Part shown: positions 58,587-64,000 of the stretch, in pieces
Position numbering within the stretch: the first letter of the stretch is position 1
Layout: each line of letters starts with the position of its first letter
Origin: Sipunculus nudus
Taxonomy: Eukaryota; Annelida; Sipuncula; Golfingiida; Sipunculidae
Assembly (NCBI GenBank): GCA_026874595.1
Contig: CM049313.1
Coordinates: 59,415,159-59,479,158 of the forward strand
Reading direction: 5' to 3'
DNA: 64,000 nucleotides
Notes under the pieces: generated by a model
The model's database searches: none
What the model was told of the DNA's origin: nothing
The model's input: only the letters and a program-made list of their open reading frames with translations
Made by a program: the position numbers and the translations under genes

Positions 58587-61500
58587 GTATGTACGTGTGG
58601 CGAATAATGAGTGTACTCTGTTCACCTTTTAGTGCTTTATTGAGAGAACGGGCCATTCCTTATGGGATTCAGATACGTGTTGTCTTTGGTAAGTGCACTT
58701 GGTCGAAAAATTTTTTTTTTAATATTTCCCACAAGCTCTTGCGCAAACGCAATTGATAGAAAAAGTAAATTACCTGTTACTGAAGCCCCGATACTGCTTT
58801 AGCCACATATGTTTAATTGACTAACATATATGTTTATATACATTTTCTTCAAACTTCATGTTTATATGCAGAAGCAGTAAAATTGTGTCAATATAAGGAA
58901 GAATTCATTGAATTAAGATTTCTCTATATTTGTAAAGTTAAAATTCATAAACATGTTATTATCGGCAATGCTCGGAATAAAAATAGATTTTACCACTGTG
59001 CAAACTGTAGACGAATTAATATTACCAACATGTGGCGTTAGTATATTTGCATTGACGATTTCAGCATTTGTGAAAAAAAGTATTTGTTCAAATTTATTGA
59101 CGGCATCTCGTTTTGTCCACCAGTGAGTCAAGATATACAAGAATGCATGGTGTATCAGCCTGTCAGCGAATTCGTGAGGGAAAAGGCCCAGGAGGGAACA
59201 GAAGGAAATTGGTATGAAATCTCGGTAGACATCAGGAAAAATGGGGGACTGATATATATTTCAATTGCTGAATATGTACCTTTGGAATGATAATAGGTAA
59301 CGTTCTACTTATGGTTGCATATCACTGTCGAATTTATTTGATAAAAGAAAGATTATTTTTAGAAATTAAAACTACTAAAACACGATAAGATATGTCTTTT
59401 TTTATTTAAGAACACGTTTAAACAAATATAAAACACATAATATTTTATGATTTATCGTTCTAAACCCATTAACGTATAAAATTTAATCTATATTTTATTT
59501 TATTTAGGAACTATATGGGAAATACTGTGGTGATCACGATTAATTTTCGAGATTTTCAGCTCGCTTGTTTCGCGACGGTTCCATTTTCAGTAATATGCGC
59601 CGAGCATATCCATATACATTTAAAGGGACATAATCAGGAACAATATTATGCCTATTATTTTACACTATCAGTTCAGTTTTGCTTTATACAAAAGTTTCCA
59701 AGTAAAACCATCCAAGCACAAAGTCTCAGTACCTCGCTTACGGCTATTTAACAGCTGATATTGTTCTGCATGTTTGTAAGCACAGTCCACGTGCGAATGT
59801 TTACCATAACACGGCCGCGAGACCGGAGATCCGATTGTGACTCGCAACACGCTATATTTCAGACAGCGGGAACATGTATTGCATTTTTGGGTCAGATTAG
59901 TCAAAGAACTCTTGATTGACGCGTTATGGCCCGGACGATGCACGCGCTGAGTTTATGTTGACACTTGTGATCTCTCCCGGTCAACTATTTTTAACACTCA
60001 TTTACAGGAGTAAGCAACTGTTTTCAGGGCAATATTTTCGAAGGTACAAATTAATTTTAAAGGGAAGAAGTTATTTTTCGTGTCATTTCAACATGCTATA
60101 TAGGTGATGGGCCTCTCACAGTCATAACAATTAACGAGGACCCAATGCAACATATAACGCATGGAAGTCCTTGCTCATTGTAGCCTGGTATTATGGAAGG
60201 TCTTATATTATTTATTATATTTATCATTCATTTTATGATTATGTAAACATATGTTCTCATTTATAATATCACTTTTTTACTATTCGATGCAAGTGGGCTA
60301 GAGAATATAAATGAGATGAAAACGGGGCTACAATATAAGCATTTTTCATCTGTGTAGGTGTGGCGTCTTATTGACGAAGGCTATTCGCGATAATTTCCGT
60401 TTCTTGAATATCCCGAATTTGAACTTGCCAGTTCAAGCGTTTCCACTCAAGTGTGACCATGCACATGCGATATACCCTGTCACTGCCACAGAAACACACG
60501 ATTGTTTATACCCTTTAGTCACCAGGCGCGGTGACTACTGCACCTGTCGGGTGAGTATTCGTCCCCATTGTTGGTATATACCATCGAGGAACCCCAACGG
60601 CCCTTTCCTTTGTGAGGGAAACTCGGCCGTGTCGCACGGCCTCCCAATTAAGCCCGCAGTGCGTTCTCTCTGGTTGGAGGCCGACCATGAGAAATAATTA
60701 TGCCTCGGCTCGGATTTGAACTCATGATCTCCCGGATTTGGGTGCTGTGCTCGAACCCTAGACCATAGGAGTCAGTAATATAATCATTCTTTTTCCACCT
60801 ACACGGGCAGGTGCGATCGGGAAGGTCTATACTACATCCTATTACTTGGTTTGGTTACTTTTACGGGTTTCATCCGCTGTTAACTTAAGGATGTTGGGCG
60901 GTTGTTAAACGAAGAGGAAAAAGATGCAGACATCAACTTTTTTTCCAAAACGTCCGGTATATCTTGATCTTTAGAGTTCCTTCGTCAATTCTTTTTAATT
61001 GCCAGGAGATTTTTTTGTGGTTCAGGTGTCCATTTACTATTTTGTAAAATACAAAATTGTAGCTATGGAGAGGTTGCTGTATCTAGTGATGCTGTAAAAG
61101 TAACACTTATTTTAATAATGAAAAACATACATTATCTGCGCTTTCACATGGCAATATAAAATTGTTATTAACAGTGTTTGCAATATGAATGTAGCGAAAA
61201 CAAACACACAAGCACACTATTAGTTGTCCCTGGGGCTTTCCCTTGTGCATTAGGGACACAGATTCGATGATATTTTCCTTGGCGACTGAGTGACACATGC
61301 CCAAAGAAACCGGAGACACATTACAAGCAAATCATTCCATGGTTTCCGGTCAATCAGGCTGAAGGAATACATGTCATTCTATCTTCGGTTTACTCACCTT
61401 TTAGTGGTTTAATGGACAAAGAGGGAGCAACCGGAGAGAGAAAAAGGACAAGTGATCCATGGGTCATGACGATAAGCCGGTTTACATGTTGTTGCTATGC

Positions 61501-62034
61501 TAACAGATGCATTTATGTGTTTGGCATCGGTTGTTCTGAAAGAACTGTACCTAGGCCTGTAATTTATTCAAATGAGGTCAAAGTGACATAATTAGGTGCT
61601 AAACTGGCAAGATTTAGCACCAGTGATTGTGGTACTAGTAATAATTGAACAATTATTATACTGACTGTATTAGCAAAGAGTGTGTTTTCCGAACGAGGCT
61701 TGTAGAATATAGGTCGCTGTGACCTTTAAGATTAGATGACAGTCCTATGTTTATATCAAAACAGGAATCATTTTTGCCAATCGTATTATAATCTTTATTC
61801 GATCCAAAACAAAACTCAATAAACAAACGGTCATTACAAACTCACGTCTCACAAACACAAATTATGACATTTTATGACATTTTATGACATATTATCTCAT
61901 ACTTATAAAAGTTATTTGATCCACCTTTGTTCGCAATGTTCTCAGTAACCGCGTTGCTTATGACACTGTACTATACCTCATTTTAAAGTTTATTGTTCAC
62001 GCCGTGACATTGCCGATGTGAGAATAAAAATTGT
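58587..62034. other. Noncoding region with duplicated lectin-upstream segments
   Basis: Copies of the conserved upstream segment lie at 58613-58650 and 61385-61425 (CTCACCTTTTAGTGGTTTAA). 59775-59830 resembles 49262-49330. A short open frame at 59123-59290 has no recognised domain. A minus-strand SINE is listed separately. Confidence 0.4.
60530..60775 (-). mobile_element. tRNA-derived SINE, second family
   Basis: On the minus strand it starts with a tRNA-like head (TATGGTCTAGGGTTCGAGCA, then B box GAGTTCAAATCC). A body follows with GGCCGTGCGACACGGCCGAG, a self-complementary segment, and CCCTCACAAAGGAAAGGGCC. No target duplication was found, so limits are approximate. Confidence 0.5.
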
Positions 62035-62157
62035 TCATGTATACATCATTTCGAATGATTTTTGCGTCTTATATGAAATAATTGGAGGCAACCATGCACC
62101 AAGAACAGCCGAACTGCCTTCATCAGTGACCGGAATTCCTGCATACACAAAGACAAC
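62035..62157 (-). CDS. Candidate terminal exon of an unidentified minus-strand gene
   Basis: After TTTTTGTTTCAG, a 41-codon open stretch reads VVFVYAGIPVTDEGSSAVLG then AWLPPIISYKTQKSFEMMYT and stops. AATAAA on the minus strand (TTTATT at 61989-61994) lies about 40 bases beyond the stop, where a poly(A) signal belongs. I do not recognise the family and found no partner exon up to the window end. It could be the 3' end of a gene that starts beyond 64000. Confidence 0.35.
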   Translation of the reverse strand, partial: VVFVYAGIPVTDEGSSAVLGAWLPPIISYKTQKSFEMMYT

Positions 62158-64000
62158 CTGAAACAAAAACCTTCGGGATAAGGATTAACGATTAGGCCTA
62201 TGGTGCACATGAAAACCCTTTGCTGTCGGTGACGGATTTAAGCATGTTTGGCCTGACATTTGACCGAATCTCTGACCAACATGCATGGTCAGCAAATGTA
62301 AAAACATGTTTCTCGAGATCCCTTGACAATAAATTCTTATGTCAGCAAGCAAAAATGGTTAATCTCACAATTCATCCAGGTAATCCCATTGCTTAATGTT
62401 GAAAGACGCTCAACAACTGTCGCTGCACTATCGACCACCTAGCATTTATATCTTATATAAAAAAATCTGGAATCATTGGTACCACGCAAACTATCTATGA
62501 AAGCACGTTTAAAAGTTTTGTTTATATTTGCAATGCGACGACACGGATATTAAACCGCAAAGAGATCCATGGATTAATCAATATACAAAATATGTTTCAT
62601 GGACAAATACCTTCTGTTGGTAATATTTTGCATTGATTTTTGCTCTGTTTAATTTTTTTTAATTACACTCCTCAGGATTTCTTCGTAAAAGCGCCATGTG
62701 TGAATGAATGCGGGTAGGAAGCTTATCCTTGACATTCATATTTATATAGCGTCAGTGGGGAGAATGTAACATATACATTACCACGCCGAAAGTCGGGGGA
62801 AACAGTGCTTAATATAGCTAATCAGTGCTCTGCATAGTTTAGTTCAACAAAACCTGAAAAGCTCCCCAGTTCCGTAAAAGGGGTGTCCAGTCCGGCGGGG
62901 GTGGGGGTGGGTGGAGGGTTTTGGTAGCACAAATTGGTCCGAAACCCTTCAAAAAGGTTGCGACGGCTTAAAAAAAAAGGGGGGGGGGGTTCCGGATCCG
63001 CTAATGAAACTAACTAGGTATGCATATCCCCGTTTATTCCTCTAGGACCTGCTTCCTTCCCTTAAAACATACGTTTAATTAATCTTTCACATCTTCCTTA
63101 CACCAATCTACCCTTTATGGGTCTAATAAAATAATAATATAACAAGACAAAGATCTTAAAAAATCTGAATGCCTCATGTCCCATTCAGGTTCGCAAATGT
63201 AAATATCATCACTGACTAGGTCTTCAAGGTACACCTACTGATGTATGATTTATTTAGCAGCGAGCACGTACAGCGCCACTATTTAAAAGATATGTGTACA
63301 TATCTCCATGAAACAGTTTCCAGCTGAAAATCTGTATTTTCCTTTTCACTTTTAGAATAAAAAATCATCCAACATTCCTTATCTCCTTGAATACATCTTC
63401 CCAACCCCGGTTTATTAGTTTGGGAGTAATAAAACAGTTGACACGACGTCAGAATATCATATTAACATTAATTCTCTGACTACAATCTAAATATTCCTTT
63501 GTCGATTTAGAAAAGAATTACATTACACAAGTTGATACATTGATACCATGGGATAAATTTACTTCGCAGGCAGACATTCAAAGTTCTTACGCATAAAATC
63601 CGCGATGCATAAATTATTTTAATATTTAATTATAGGCGGCAGCTCAGGATCAACGAGTGCAATCAGTTTTACGACAGAATGACGGCTTTTCCATGACGTT
63701 CTAACTCTGGATGTTGAACGTTGCCGAAATACCCGGAAGAGGGCGCGATTTTTTCATAGCTTTAATGCGTGTGGATTACTGATGAAGGGCACTTACTTTA
63801 TTGCTGTCATCATTGCGTTTCATATAAACAAGTAACAATTCTCTGTTTCATCACCCTTCTTACATCCCATCTTGGGTAAATATTTTAAACCTTTAAGGTT
63901 TACTAAAAAAACTTGACTTTGAGCAATAACAATCATAAATCTGTTCAAAGACAAGGTATTTCATAATATAAAACTGCACAGTTAAATTCTATACACTTAA
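62158..64000. other. Noncoding end of the window
   Basis: It holds a G-quadruplex-like run (62895-62918) and an A9-G11 run near 62970-62990. No gene was recognised. Confidence 0.4.
62895..62918 (+). other. Potential G-quadruplex
   Basis: GGGGG-T-GGGGG-T-GGG-TGGA-GGG satisfies the four-tract rule with loops of 1-4 bases. Confidence 0.7.

Noticed and set aside
58610-59041. Two in-phase candidate exons on + (donor TTTG|GTAAGT, acceptor TATGCAG)
   Set aside because: The first overlaps the noncoding segment duplicated upstream of the lectin units, and the peptide has no recognisable domain.
60690-60775. tRNA gene on the minus strand
   Set aside because: Only the internal promoter boxes fit; acceptor stem pairing not seen and a SINE-like body follows.

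Overview
This is a eukaryotic nuclear window, AT-rich and intron-rich. Short exons with GT-AG boundaries sit among transposon debris, microsatellites and homopolymer runs. The protein families (CRTC, an ASB-type ankyrin/SOCS-box protein, secreted PAN plus C-type lectin proteins) and the repeats (hairpin-headed elements with tandem-repeat bodies, Gmr1-like LTR fossils, tRNA-derived SINEs) point to a marine invertebrate animal. A mollusc is my best guess, by inference from repeat style only. No database was searched.

Layout. 1-1,680: a 21-bp intronic minisatellite and the last exon of a CREB-regulated transcription coactivator (CRTC), then its 3' UTR. 1,700-7,780: noncoding with (AT)n. 7,788-13,600: a pile of non-autonomous Helitron-like elements, one nested inside another, built from tandem repeats that carry the palindrome GGTGGCGCCACC. 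13,961-15,377: a TIR element with pogo-like ends. 16,800-18,400: two clusters very rich in ACGG/CCGT words. 19,450-22,276: a complete two-exon ASB-like gene on +. 22,961-23,396: a MITE.

25,000-54,000 is a minus-strand series of related genes. Each unit has a 49-bp signal-peptide exon, a 245-bp PAN/apple-like exon and a C-type lectin domain split over two exons. Unit 1 (25.1-27.1 kb) lacks the second lectin exon. A decayed PAN exon lies at 30.8 kb. Unit 2 (34.9-42.5 kb) looks intact at every exon I can find, and its lectin intron contains a 3.6-kb Helitron-like tandem array. Unit 3 (48.0-53.5 kb) is a pseudogene. Its upstream region is interrupted by a SINE (54.5 kb) and a broken Gmr1-like LTR element (54.9-58.6 kb). 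Short conserved segments upstream of the units (27.9, 43.0, 58.6, 61.4 kb) show that the series arose by segmental duplication. A CR1/L2-like LINE remnant sits at 28.5-30.5 kb. A possible terminal exon of another minus-strand gene is at 62.0 kb.

The two observations most worth following are: (1) the lectin family with its fixed PAN plus lectin layout, and (2) one 12-bp palindrome conserved at the same place in repeat units of different length and sequence at two distant loci in opposite orientation.
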